Positions 34,139 to 41,416 of a stretch of DNA of 63,968 nucleotides are shown piece by piece. Source of the DNA: Rhodobacterales bacterium (GTDB lineage Bacteria > Pseudomonadota > Alphaproteobacteria > Rhodobacterales > Rhodobacteraceae); the NCBI GenBank assembly GCA_017303485.1, contig JAFLCY010000006.1, forward strand, positions 1 to 63,968, read 5' to 3'. Each line of letters starts with the position of its first letter. Position 1 is the stretch's first letter. A program made the position numbers and the translations under genes. The notes under the pieces are model-generated. The model saw nothing but the letters and a program-made list of their open reading frames with translations, was not told the origin of the DNA and searched no databases.

Positions 34139-36202
34139 ATGGGACTGGGTGCCGTTGCAGAGAACCACGACGCGCCGGACGGCGCCATCGTGCAAGAACC
34201 CGAAGTTGCGTTGAAGCGCAACTTTCCGGGCTTGGGCCGTATTGCCGACGCGATCACGCAGTTCGAGGACGTTCTTCGCGACTTCGTGACCATGGCCGAT
34301 CCGGACACCGCGAAGAAAGTCACCCGCATCATGAGCCAGGTGCGCGAGGTCGAACCCTCGGTCACCGTGATCGGCCAGATCAAGGCGGGCAAGACCTCGC
34401 TTCTGAACGCGATGATCGGCGCGCCTGGGCTGTTGCCGACCGACGTGAACCCCTGGACCTCGGTTGTCACCTCGCTGCATATCAACACGCCCTCGCCCGA
34501 GCTGAACGTGAAGGCGAAGTTCAAGTTCTTCGACAACGCCGAATGGGAAAAGCTGGTGTCCAACGGCGGGCGCATCGGCCAGCTGGCGGCCCGCGCCGGG
34601 GCGGATGACGAGCTTGAGAAGCTGCGCCTGCAGGTCGTGCAGATGCGCGAAAAGGCGCAGGCGCGACTGGGCCGCAAGTTCGAGATGCTCCTGGGCACCG
34701 AACACCGCTATGGCACTGTCGATGACGCGCTCTTGCGCCGCTATGTCTGCGTCGGCGACGAGGAAACGGGCGGGGCCGAACAGGGTCGCTTCACCGACAT
34801 CACCAAGTCGGCGGACCTGTACATCGAGCGTGAGGATTTCCCGGTCCAGCTGTGTGTCCGCGACACACCCGGCGTGAACGACACGTTCATGATGCGCGAG
34901 CAGATCACGATCAACGCCGTGCGCGACAGCCGGTCCTGTATCGTGGTGCTGTCGGCCCACCAGGCGCTGACCACGATGGACATGGCGCTGATCCGCCTGA
35001 TCGCGCACCGCCAGAGCCGCGAGATCATCATCTTCGTCAACCGGATCGACGAACTGCCGGACCCCGCGAACCAGGTGCCCGAGATTCACCGCGCGATCCT
35101 GGAGACGCTGGAAAAGAACAACGCGCCGCCGGATATCGACATCATCTACGGCTCGGCGCATTGGGCGAACGCGGTTCTCGAAGGCCATATCGACGAGATG
35201 ACCGAGGATTCGACCGAATCCGCTATCAACTGGACCCGTGCCGCCTTTGCCGACAAGATGGAAAGCTGGTCTGCGGAACAGCTGGTCTGGCACGCCTCGG
35301 GCGTGCCGGCGCTGCTGGATGCTCTGGGCCAGCGGATGTACGAAGGCCCGGTGCGCGAGGCGTTGCAGAAGTCGTCGCGCCAGGCGCTGAACCTGGCGCA
35401 GTCGCTGGACGTGGTCGATCAGGTCCGGATCCTGGAATCGGACGGCCAGCTGAACCGCACGATGACGCCGCAGCAGCTGGATTCCGAACTGCGCCGGATC
35501 GAGCTTGGCGCGGTGGAAAAGCTGACCCACCTGACCAACAACGTCTGCAAGGACTTCACCCACCGCATCGACCAGAGCTACGAGCGTTTCCTTGACCGCG
35601 CGACCAACAGCCTGATCGAACACCTGCAGGCGAACGGCGAGGATGCGACCTGGCATTACAGTCCTCTTGGGCTGCGGATGCTCCTGTCGTCCAGCTATCA
35701 GGTCGTACTGAAGAAGATGCACGGCATCGCCGCCGAGGTGAACAACGAAACCGCGCTCAAGATCGCGGACCTGTACGGCAAGACCTTCTCGATAACGGTC
35801 GAGGGCTTCCGGATCGAGACGCCGGTCGTGTCCTACATCCCGCCGCCGATCAACCTGGGCCAGACCATCGCGCTGGACCTGCAGGTCAGCTGGTGGAAGG
35901 GCTGGTGGCAGCGCCGCCGCGGCTACAAGGCCTTTGCGCAGGACTTCAACAAGCTGATCCGGGCCGAGACCGACCCGATCATCAACGACCTCAAGACGAT
36001 CCAGATCGGATTGTTCCGCGAACGGACCCAGGCCACCCTGCGCGACTTCCTGCAGGAACAGCGCGAACTTCTGATGAGCGCGCTGGCAAGTTCCGAGATT
36101 TCGATGGAAGAGATGAAAGAGTTGTTCGGCGTGAATGCCTGGGAAGACCGGCAGGAGTGCCTCTCGTCCATCATGGACGAACTTGCCATCTACGCCGACT
36201 GA
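34139..36202 (+). CDS. Dynamin-family large GTPase
   Basis: The 687-residue protein has an N-terminal helix, then a dynamin-type GTPase domain: P-loop GQIKAGKTS (79-87), a switch threonine in NPWTSVVTS, G3 DTPGVND (D242) and G4 NRID (about 301-304). The second half is helical. A cluster of tryptophans and arginines, SWWKGWWQRRRGYK near 583-596, could touch membranes in the way of a paddle or amphipathic patch. No transmembrane helix is evident. The ATG at 34139 follows GAGGTGATC. Bacterial dynamins bend or fuse membranes; here it is encoded with a second GTPase 29 bases downstream, and pairs of such proteins often work together. Confidence 0.93.
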   Translation: MGLGAVAENHDAPDGAIVQEPEVALKRNFPGLGRIADAITQFEDVLRDFVTMADPDTAKKVTRIMSQVREVEPSVTVIGQIKAGKTSLLNAMIGAPGLLPTDVNPWTSVVTSLHINTPSPELNVKAKFKFFDNAEWEKLVSNGGRIGQLAARAGADDELEKLRLQVVQMREKAQARLGRKFEMLLGTEHRYGTVDDALLRRYVCVGDEETGGAEQGRFTDITKSADLYIEREDFPVQLCVRDTPGVNDTFMMREQITINAVRDSRSCIVVLSAHQALTTMDMALIRLIAHRQSREIIIFVNRIDELPDPANQVPEIHRAILETLEKNNAPPDIDIIYGSAHWANAVLEGHIDEMTEDSTESAINWTRAAFADKMESWSAEQLVWHASGVPALLDALGQRMYEGPVREALQKSSRQALNLAQSLDVVDQVRILESDGQLNRTMTPQQLDSELRRIELGAVEKLTHLTNNVCKDFTHRIDQSYERFLDRATNSLIEHLQANGEDATWHYSPLGLRMLLSSSYQVVLKKMHGIAAEVNNETALKIADLYGKTFSITVEGFRIETPVVSYIPPPINLGQTIALDLQVSWWKGWWQRRRGYKAFAQDFNKLIRAETDPIINDLKTIQIGLFRERTQATLRDFLQEQRELLMSALASSEISMEEMKELFGVNAWEDRQECLSSIMDELAIYAD

Positions 36203-36231
36203 TTGGCCAAGGGTAGGAAAGGACCTGAGGA

Positions 36232-37188
36232 ATGCCGCTGACCCGCAAGCCCCGCATCGCCATCATGGGCGAGTTCAGCTCAGGGAAAAGCACGCTGTGC
36301 AACGTGCTGATGGGGGCAAGGCCGCTCTTGGAGAAGGTCACGGCCACCCAGTTGCCGCCGGTCTGGTTGTCCTACGGTCCGGACGATGCCTACACGATGG
36401 GGCTGGACGGACATGCCTATGATCTGGATCTGGCCGAGCTGGAGCAGGTCAGCCTGGAGACGACGGAGCATATCCGCATCTTCATGAAGAGCGATATCCT
36501 GCGCTATTGCGACCTGATCGACATGCCGGGGATTTCCGACCCCTCGATGTCTTCGGAAGTGTGGGAGCGGATGGCCCATCTTGCCGATGCGGTTCTGTGG
36601 TGTACCCACGCGACGCAGGCCTGGCGGCAATCGGAATCCGGTGTCTGGTCGACCTTCCCGCAAGAGATGCGGCAGAACAGCATCCTGCTGATTACCCGCT
36701 TCGACAAGATCAACGGCGATACCGACCGTGCGAAGGTTCTCAAGCGGGTGAAACAGGAAACCGAGGGACTGTTCTCCGATGTCTTCCCGGTCTCGCTGCT
36801 GCAGGCGATGCGCGCGGGTGAGGATGAGACGAAGTGGCTGTCCAGCGGCGCGGCCGACTTTTCCCGGGCCCTGTTCGACACCATCCACCACATCATCGAC
36901 CAGGGCCAACCCGAGCCGGGCGATGCGGACAAGCCGGCCATCACCCCGGATCCGGGCGATGAAACCGAACTTGGCCAGAGCCTGATCGCCGAAGCCTTCG
37001 AGCGGCTGACGGTGATTCGCAACACGCCGGTGGTGAAGGTCTTGCCGCGCCGGGTGGAGGCAAAAACCGAACGTCTGCTGCGGACGGAACGTCCGACCGC
37101 GGAATCCGGCCCTGCGATGGTGACCTTTTCCGACAATATCGTCGGGATGGGCGAAGCCCCGCCGGTCGGTCGGGTGAAAATGTCGTAA
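36232..37188 (+). CDS. Small dynamin-type GTPase
   Basis: The 318-residue protein carries a GTPase domain with P-loop GEFSSGKST (13-21), a switch I threonine in VTATQLPPVW, G3 DMPGISD (D97) and G4 TRFDK (155-159). Residues past about 225 are a polar, partly disordered tail that ends in NIVGMGEAPPVGR. GEFSSGKST is the P-loop form of bacterial dynamin-like proteins, but the helical stalk is missing, so it may act on the large dynamin next door or on the tailed GTPase. It is 29 bases after the dynamin gene and 18 bases before the next gene. Confidence 0.9.
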   Translation: MPLTRKPRIAIMGEFSSGKSTLCNVLMGARPLLEKVTATQLPPVWLSYGPDDAYTMGLDGHAYDLDLAELEQVSLETTEHIRIFMKSDILRYCDLIDMPGISDPSMSSEVWERMAHLADAVLWCTHATQAWRQSESGVWSTFPQEMRQNSILLITRFDKINGDTDRAKVLKRVKQETEGLFSDVFPVSLLQAMRAGEDETKWLSSGAADFSRALFDTIHHIIDQGQPEPGDADKPAITPDPGDETELGQSLIAEAFERLTVIRNTPVVKVLPRRVEAKTERLLRTERPTAESGPAMVTFSDNIVGMGEAPPVGRVKMS

Positions 37189-37206
37189 GGCAGGAAAGGC
37201 GCTGCT

Positions 37207-37578
37207 TTGGGCGTGAACGAAAGCCTTGGCGCGGTGGTGAAGGCCTTTCCGCAGGCCCGGCTGGTGGCGTTTACCGACCTGTCCTCACGCATGATCTTGT
37301 CAAGCGCGGGCACGCTCAGCACGACGCAGGAACATCTTGACCGGCTCTGCGACCAGGCGCGCGCCAGTTTTGATGACCCCCTGTTCGCGCTGTCGGTCGA
37401 GGCCTTCGGCGAACCGCATGGCTCAGTCATCATGGGCCGCGATTCGATACGCGTCTTCCTGCGATCGGATACCGAGCCCGCCGATGCGCTCTGCTGCATC
37501 TGCGATCCCGGCATTGACCTTGGCGCTTTTGTAGCGAAAATCCGCGGTACGCTTGAGAGTATCACCCATGGCGGGTGA
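37207..37578 (+). CDS. Small protein, compatible with a Roadblock/LC7-like fold
   Basis: The 123-residue protein has no motif I recognise. Its pattern of short strands and helices (ARLVAFTDLSSRMILSS, then a helix, then GSVIMGRDSIRVFLRS and a final helix IDLGAFVAKIRGTLESI) is like that of Roadblock/LC7 proteins, which regulate small GTPases (for example MglB on MglA). This is inference from pattern only. Translation probably starts at TTG 37207, 7 bases after AGGAAAGG; a GTG at 37213 is the alternative. It lies 18 bases from both neighbours in the GTPase cluster. Confidence 0.8.
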   Translation: MGVNESLGAVVKAFPQARLVAFTDLSSRMILSSAGTLSTTQEHLDRLCDQARASFDDPLFALSVEAFGEPHGSVIMGRDSIRVFLRSDTEPADALCCICDPGIDLGAFVAKIRGTLESITHGG

Positions 37579-37596
37579 CAGGGGTCGGCCAAACCG

Positions 37597-38466
37597 TTGA
37601 ACAGGGGCACGCTTCCCATCATTGCACGCCTGCGGAGCCTGCAGGCGACCGCCCGGTTTGCGCCCGGCGGATCGCGGGTGATTGCCGAAGCGGATGACCG
37701 AAACCCCCTGGCACAACTTCTGCGCGCCGCAAACGAGACGATGCTCGGCCGGTCGCTGCAGTTCGATTCCGCCGGTGGTCCGAGCCTGACCGTGGACGTG
37801 TCGGGCCGCAGGATCTTGCGCCTGACATCGGCGATCGGCCTGACGGGGGCGGAAAGCTGCCTTGGGGTCGAGGTGCTGGAGGATGAACACAAGGACGACC
37901 TGATCAAACTTCTTCGTGCCGTGGCCGCGCCGCGCCACGCGCTTAGCGTCACCTCCGGCCCGATCGGCCGCGGGGGCGAGGAGGTCAGCGTCGGACTTCC
38001 CGTTGCGCTTCTGGCCGACCTCGTGCTGATCGACCTGAACGACCTTGGCGAGGAGGATGCCGCCGAGGACGAGGTGGAGGCGCCGCTCCCTGCGCCGCCC
38101 ATGGCGCCACCAGTCGGCGTCGCCGATGCGAAAGGCGGCAGCCTTGCCGGCTTTGCCACGGCTGTCGGTCCCGAGCTGGTCGCCTGGCTGGTCTCCGGCG
38201 GCGATGATGATGGCCGGAGCAGCGGACCAGAGGAGATGGTCTCGCATTTGCAGGGTTTCCTGGACGACGAGCGCTCCGCCGTCGATGACCAGCTTGATGC
38301 GCTGTCCTCCAGCCCGGGCGAGGCGGTCTGCGTGATGCTGGGGGCCACCCTTGTCGAGGGTCACTGCGTTGTTTGCGCAAGGGTGCAGTCGGGCCTCTTG
38401 CTGGGCGTGATCGAGGGCGACGGCACTGGCGCAGTCCTGCAAGCCTGGCGCGGCGTCTGGACTTAG
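37597..38466 (+). CDS. Protein of unknown function, last gene of the GTPase cluster
   Basis: The 289-residue protein is unrecognised. Two ordered regions (about 1-145 and 180-289) flank an acidic then Pro/Ala-rich linker (EEDAAEDEVEAPLPAPPMAPP near 150-170). No signal peptide, membrane helix or catalytic motif is visible. The start is TTG at 37597 with AGGGGTCGG upstream. It follows the LC7-like gene by 18 bases and ends the co-directional run; a CTGCAGC/GCTGCAG hairpin (38481-38501) lies in the 61-base gap before the convergent GNAT gene and may end transcription, though no T-run is present. Confidence 0.8.
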   Translation: MNRGTLPIIARLRSLQATARFAPGGSRVIAEADDRNPLAQLLRAANETMLGRSLQFDSAGGPSLTVDVSGRRILRLTSAIGLTGAESCLGVEVLEDEHKDDLIKLLRAVAAPRHALSVTSGPIGRGGEEVSVGLPVALLADLVLIDLNDLGEEDAAEDEVEAPLPAPPMAPPVGVADAKGGSLAGFATAVGPELVAWLVSGGDDDGRSSGPEEMVSHLQGFLDDERSAVDDQLDALSSSPGEAVCVMLGATLVEGHCVVCARVQSGLLLGVIEGDGTGAVLQAWRGVWT

Positions 38467-38527
38467 CAATCCGCCAACACCTGCAGCAACCTCCGCTGCA
38501 GCCGCAATGGGACGATCATTGCCAGGT

Positions 38528-39238
38528 TCAGGCCGTCAGCAGGTACTGGCGCCGGGCCCGGTCGAAATCGACGATCCTGCGGCCATGGGCGAAGGCTGAT
38601 TGCAGTTCCTCGCGCAGCGACAGGCGCAGGCTGCGCGCGCTGTCAGCGGCATCCCGGGTCAGCGCCTCCAGATCCTCGGGCAGGGTCACGGACAGCGGCA
38701 CCGAGGCTTGTGGCGGCCGTGGTCGCCCCTCGGCCAGGGCCGCGGCCAAAGGCGCGGCCAGATCCCAGTCAACCATCAGCCGGTCCGAGGACAGGCCGCT
38801 GTTGATGCCCGCCATCTCGCCGTAGTAGTCCGGCAAATAGGTGTCCGAGGTCGCCCCGAGTCGGTGGATGTTCAGCGCGGCATTCGTCGCGCGCAGCGGA
38901 TCGTAGGTCCAGCGCACATGGCCGATCCCCCGATCCAGGCACCATTGGCGTTGATAGATCTTCAGCCGCAGGCCCAGATGCCGCCCCCGCGCCTCGGGCA
39001 GGACGGCCAGCCGGTGCGAATGCTGGACCTGGGGATCGCGCGTCGGGAAGCCGAAGACATAGGCCAGAAGCTGCCCCTCGTCATAAGCCCCGCCAACCAG
39101 CCCGCCCTCGGCCTGGATCACCATCATCAGGTCTGCCGGGTCGGGCAGGTCGCCTTCGCCCCAGACGGTACGTTGCAGGTCCTCGGCGGCGCGGAACTCG
39201 GCCATGCCGGACAGGTCGCGGAACACCAGCCCGGTCAT
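38528..39238 (-). CDS. GNAT-family N-acyltransferase (COG3375-like)
   Basis: The 236-residue protein has a GNAT acyl-CoA-binding core: VLPEARGRHLGLRLK near residue 87, then WTYDPLRATNAALNIHRLGA and NSGLSSDRLMVDW, as in the COG3375-like group. The C-terminal 70 residues extend beyond the basic fold. Its ATG at 39238 lies in the stop of the racemase gene (ATGA), so the two are translationally coupled. In some bacteria GNAT enzymes of this type N-succinylate D-amino acids for the paired N-succinylamino-acid racemase, and that role is proposed here. The longer frame to 39343 would overlap the racemase and is rejected. Confidence 0.9.
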   Translation of the reverse strand: MTGLVFRDLSGMAEFRAAEDLQRTVWGEGDLPDPADLMMVIQAEGGLVGGAYDEGQLLAYVFGFPTRDPQVQHSHRLAVLPEARGRHLGLRLKIYQRQWCLDRGIGHVRWTYDPLRATNAALNIHRLGATSDTYLPDYYGEMAGINSGLSSDRLMVDWDLAAPLAAALAEGRPRPPQASVPLSVTLPEDLEALTRDAADSARSLRLSLREELQSAFAHGRRIVDFDRARRQYLLTA

Positions 39239-40368
39239 GCGGTGAAGTCCTGCTGCGACAGCGTGGCGGTCTTCAGATAGTCCAGGTCGAGCGTCACCCC
39301 GATCCCCGGCCCCTGCGGCACCGGCATCCGCCCGTTCACGCATTCCAGCTTCTGCTCCACGATGTCGCGGGTGAAATAGCGGCTGGCCGAGGAGGTGTCG
39401 CCCGGCCGGGTGAAGTTGGGCAGTGTGGACAGATGAATGTTGTGCGCCCTACCGATGCCCGATTCCAGCATTCCGCCGCACCAGACCGGCACCTGGAAGG
39501 CCTGGCAAAGGTCATGGATCTGCCGCGCGGCAGTATGGCCCCCGGACCGGCCGACCTTGATGTTGATCACCCGGGCGGCGTCGCTCTGCAGCGCCTTGCG
39601 GGCATGGTCCACCGTGCGGATGCATTCGTCGAGGCAGAGGGGCGTGCGGATGCGTTGTTGCAGGGTGGCGTGGTCGTGGATGTCATCCCAGGCAAGCGGC
39701 TGCTCGATGTAGTCCAGCGCGTAATCGTCCATTCGGCGGATCACCGCGCTGTCGGCCAGCGTATAGCTGCAATTGGCATCGACGGTCAGATGCGCGTCGG
39801 GAAAGTCCCTGCGCACGGCCTGCAACAGGCCGATGTCATGTCCCGGCTTCACCTTCAGCTTGATGCGCTTGTAGCCCTGCTCCAGATGCGAGGCCACGCG
39901 GGCCAGCGTGTCGGGAACGGGGCCGATCCCCAAAGATACGCCGACGTCGATGGCCTCACCTTCGCCCCCCAGGACGGTCTGCAACGGCAGGTCCATTGCC
40001 TTTGCCCAGAGGTCCCAGAACGCCATCTCGACCGTCGCCCGCGCCATGAAATTCGCCCGCCAGGGGGTGAACAGTCGGGCGAGTGATTCGGGGTTGCTGA
40101 AGGTCCGGCCCAGCACCTGCGGCAGCAGAACCCGCGCCAGAAGGTCCATCGCGCCCGTCACCGTTTCCTCTAGGTAGTCGGGCAGCGGGTCCATCACGCC
40201 CTCGGCATGGCCCTCCAGCCCGTCGGCCCGCAAGGTCAGGAGAGGAAACACCTTTTCCGTCATCGTGCCGGTCGCGATGGTGAAGGGCGTGACAAGCGGC
40301 AGGCGCACCAGACGCAGCGTGGCACCGTCGATCCGCACGGGCGCGCGGGTCGCTGCGGAATAGGTCAT
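39235..40368 (-). CDS. N-acyl(succinyl)amino-acid racemase / o-succinylbenzoate synthase family (enolase superfamily)
   Basis: The 377-residue protein belongs to the muconate-lactonising subgroup of the enolase superfamily. The acid/base lysine pair is seen in RIKLKVKP (KxK), the metal ligands in TVDANCSY, YIEQPL and LDECI, and the second lysine in INIKVGRSGG. GGMLESGIGRAHN closes the barrel. Rhodobacteraceae normally use ubiquinone and no men genes are near, so o-succinylbenzoate synthesis is unlikely. With the overlapping GNAT gene it fits a D- to L-amino acid conversion route. It is divergent from the RpiR regulator. Confidence 0.92.
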   Translation of the reverse strand: MTYSAATRAPVRIDGATLRLVRLPLVTPFTIATGTMTEKVFPLLTLRADGLEGHAEGVMDPLPDYLEETVTGAMDLLARVLLPQVLGRTFSNPESLARLFTPWRANFMARATVEMAFWDLWAKAMDLPLQTVLGGEGEAIDVGVSLGIGPVPDTLARVASHLEQGYKRIKLKVKPGHDIGLLQAVRRDFPDAHLTVDANCSYTLADSAVIRRMDDYALDYIEQPLAWDDIHDHATLQQRIRTPLCLDECIRTVDHARKALQSDAARVINIKVGRSGGHTAARQIHDLCQAFQVPVWCGGMLESGIGRAHNIHLSTLPNFTRPGDTSSASRYFTRDIVEQKLECVNGRMPVPQGPGIGVTLDLDYLKTATLSQQDFTA

Positions 40369-40390
40369 CGCGGTTCTCCGGGCTGGTGAG

Positions 40391-40427
40391 TTTCGTTCAG
40401 CTTACTTGCAATGTTGACCGAATGAAA
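40391..40427. promoter_or_regulatory. Candidate RpiR operator between divergent genes
   Basis: TTTCGTTC (40391-40398) and GAATGAAA (40420-40427) are inverted near-repeats (7 of 8 positions) in the 98-base gap between the racemase and the RpiR-type gene. Their layout fits an operator serving both directions. Confidence 0.35.
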
Positions 40428-40466
40428 GATTCCTGACACGCTTACCCGGCAACAGGGGATGTGCCG

Positions 40467-41393
40467 ATGGATCAGGTCACGGTCACGGGGGCAGAGGATG
40501 CGGGCGATGTCCCGTCCGGCGACCTGCGCCAGCGGCTGACCCAGGCAGTTGAAACCGGCACCCCCGGAGAGCGCGTGCTTGCGCATTATCTGTTGGCGAA
40601 CCTGTCCTCGCTTCCCTTTGAGACCGCGGCGACGGTGGCGGCGAAGGTTGGCATGTCCGAGGCCTCGGTCGGCCGGTTCTGCCGGTCGATCGGCTATCGC
40701 CACCTGAAGGACCTGAAATCCAGCCTGCAGGTCGACCTGGGCGAGAAGGCCTGGCTGATCGGCGACCGGCTGAAGGATTTCCACCGCCGCAGCCATGAGG
40801 GCAACGCCGAACTGACCCGGGCGCTGGAGCGGGAGGTCGCGGCGCTGGTGTCAGTCTATGAGCTTGCCGCCACGCCCGAGTTCCAGGTCGCAGTGCAGCG
40901 GCTGGCCCGGCGGCGCGCGGTCTGGGTGGCCGGGTTCCAGACCGAACGCGGCCACGCGGCGGAGCTGGTGCATAACCTGCAATATCTGCGGGCAGGCGTA
41001 CATCTGGCCGATGTCGCTGGCGGGCATTTCGCCGAGGTGCTGCTGTCGAACCCCGAAGAGACGACCCTCGTCCTGATCGACGGCCGCCGCTATTCGCGGC
41101 TGACCCGCGACCTGGCGCTGGCCGCGCGCGACGAGGGCATTCCGGTGACGCTGATCACCGACCCCTATTGCGACTGGGCCCCCGGCCTTGTGACCGAACT
41201 TTTCGCCGTACCGACCGATCTGAACCATTTCTGGGACACGACCTCGGCCATGTCCTCGCTGATCGGGCTGATGGTCAACGGCGTCTTCCGCGAGCTTGGC
41301 GCCGAAGTCGAAGGCCGCATGGCCCGTGTCTCCACTCTCTACGGCGATTTCATCGGACATACCGCACCGGGCCGAAACCCGGGCAGACCCTGA
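40467..41393 (+). CDS. MurR/RpiR family transcriptional regulator
   Basis: The 308-residue protein has an N-terminal RpiR helix-turn-helix (ATVAAKVGMSEASVGRFCRSIGY) and a C-terminal SIS domain that normally binds a phosphosugar or a related small ligand. The SIS region includes VWVAGFQTERGHAAELVHNLQYLR and LVLIDGRRYSR, and the usual serines of sugar-phosphate binding are partly replaced, so the ligand may be something else, such as an amino acid derivative. The ATG at 40467 is chosen (AGGGGA 8 bases upstream) over GTG 40461. It probably controls the divergent GNAT/racemase pair and the peptide transporter that follows. Confidence 0.93.
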   Translation: MDQVTVTGAEDAGDVPSGDLRQRLTQAVETGTPGERVLAHYLLANLSSLPFETAATVAAKVGMSEASVGRFCRSIGYRHLKDLKSSLQVDLGEKAWLIGDRLKDFHRRSHEGNAELTRALEREVAALVSVYELAATPEFQVAVQRLARRRAVWVAGFQTERGHAAELVHNLQYLRAGVHLADVAGGHFAEVLLSNPEETTLVLIDGRRYSRLTRDLALAARDEGIPVTLITDPYCDWAPGLVTELFAVPTDLNHFWDTTSAMSSLIGLMVNGVFRELGAEVEGRMARVSTLYGDFIGHTAPGRNPGRP

Positions 41394-41416
41394 CCCCCAA
41401 CAGAAGAGGACCCGCC

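Noticed and set aside
39235..40368. Menaquinone o-succinylbenzoate synthase (menC)
   Set aside because: No other men genes are present, the neighbourhood indicates ubiquinone, and the GNAT coupling fits an amino-acid racemase.
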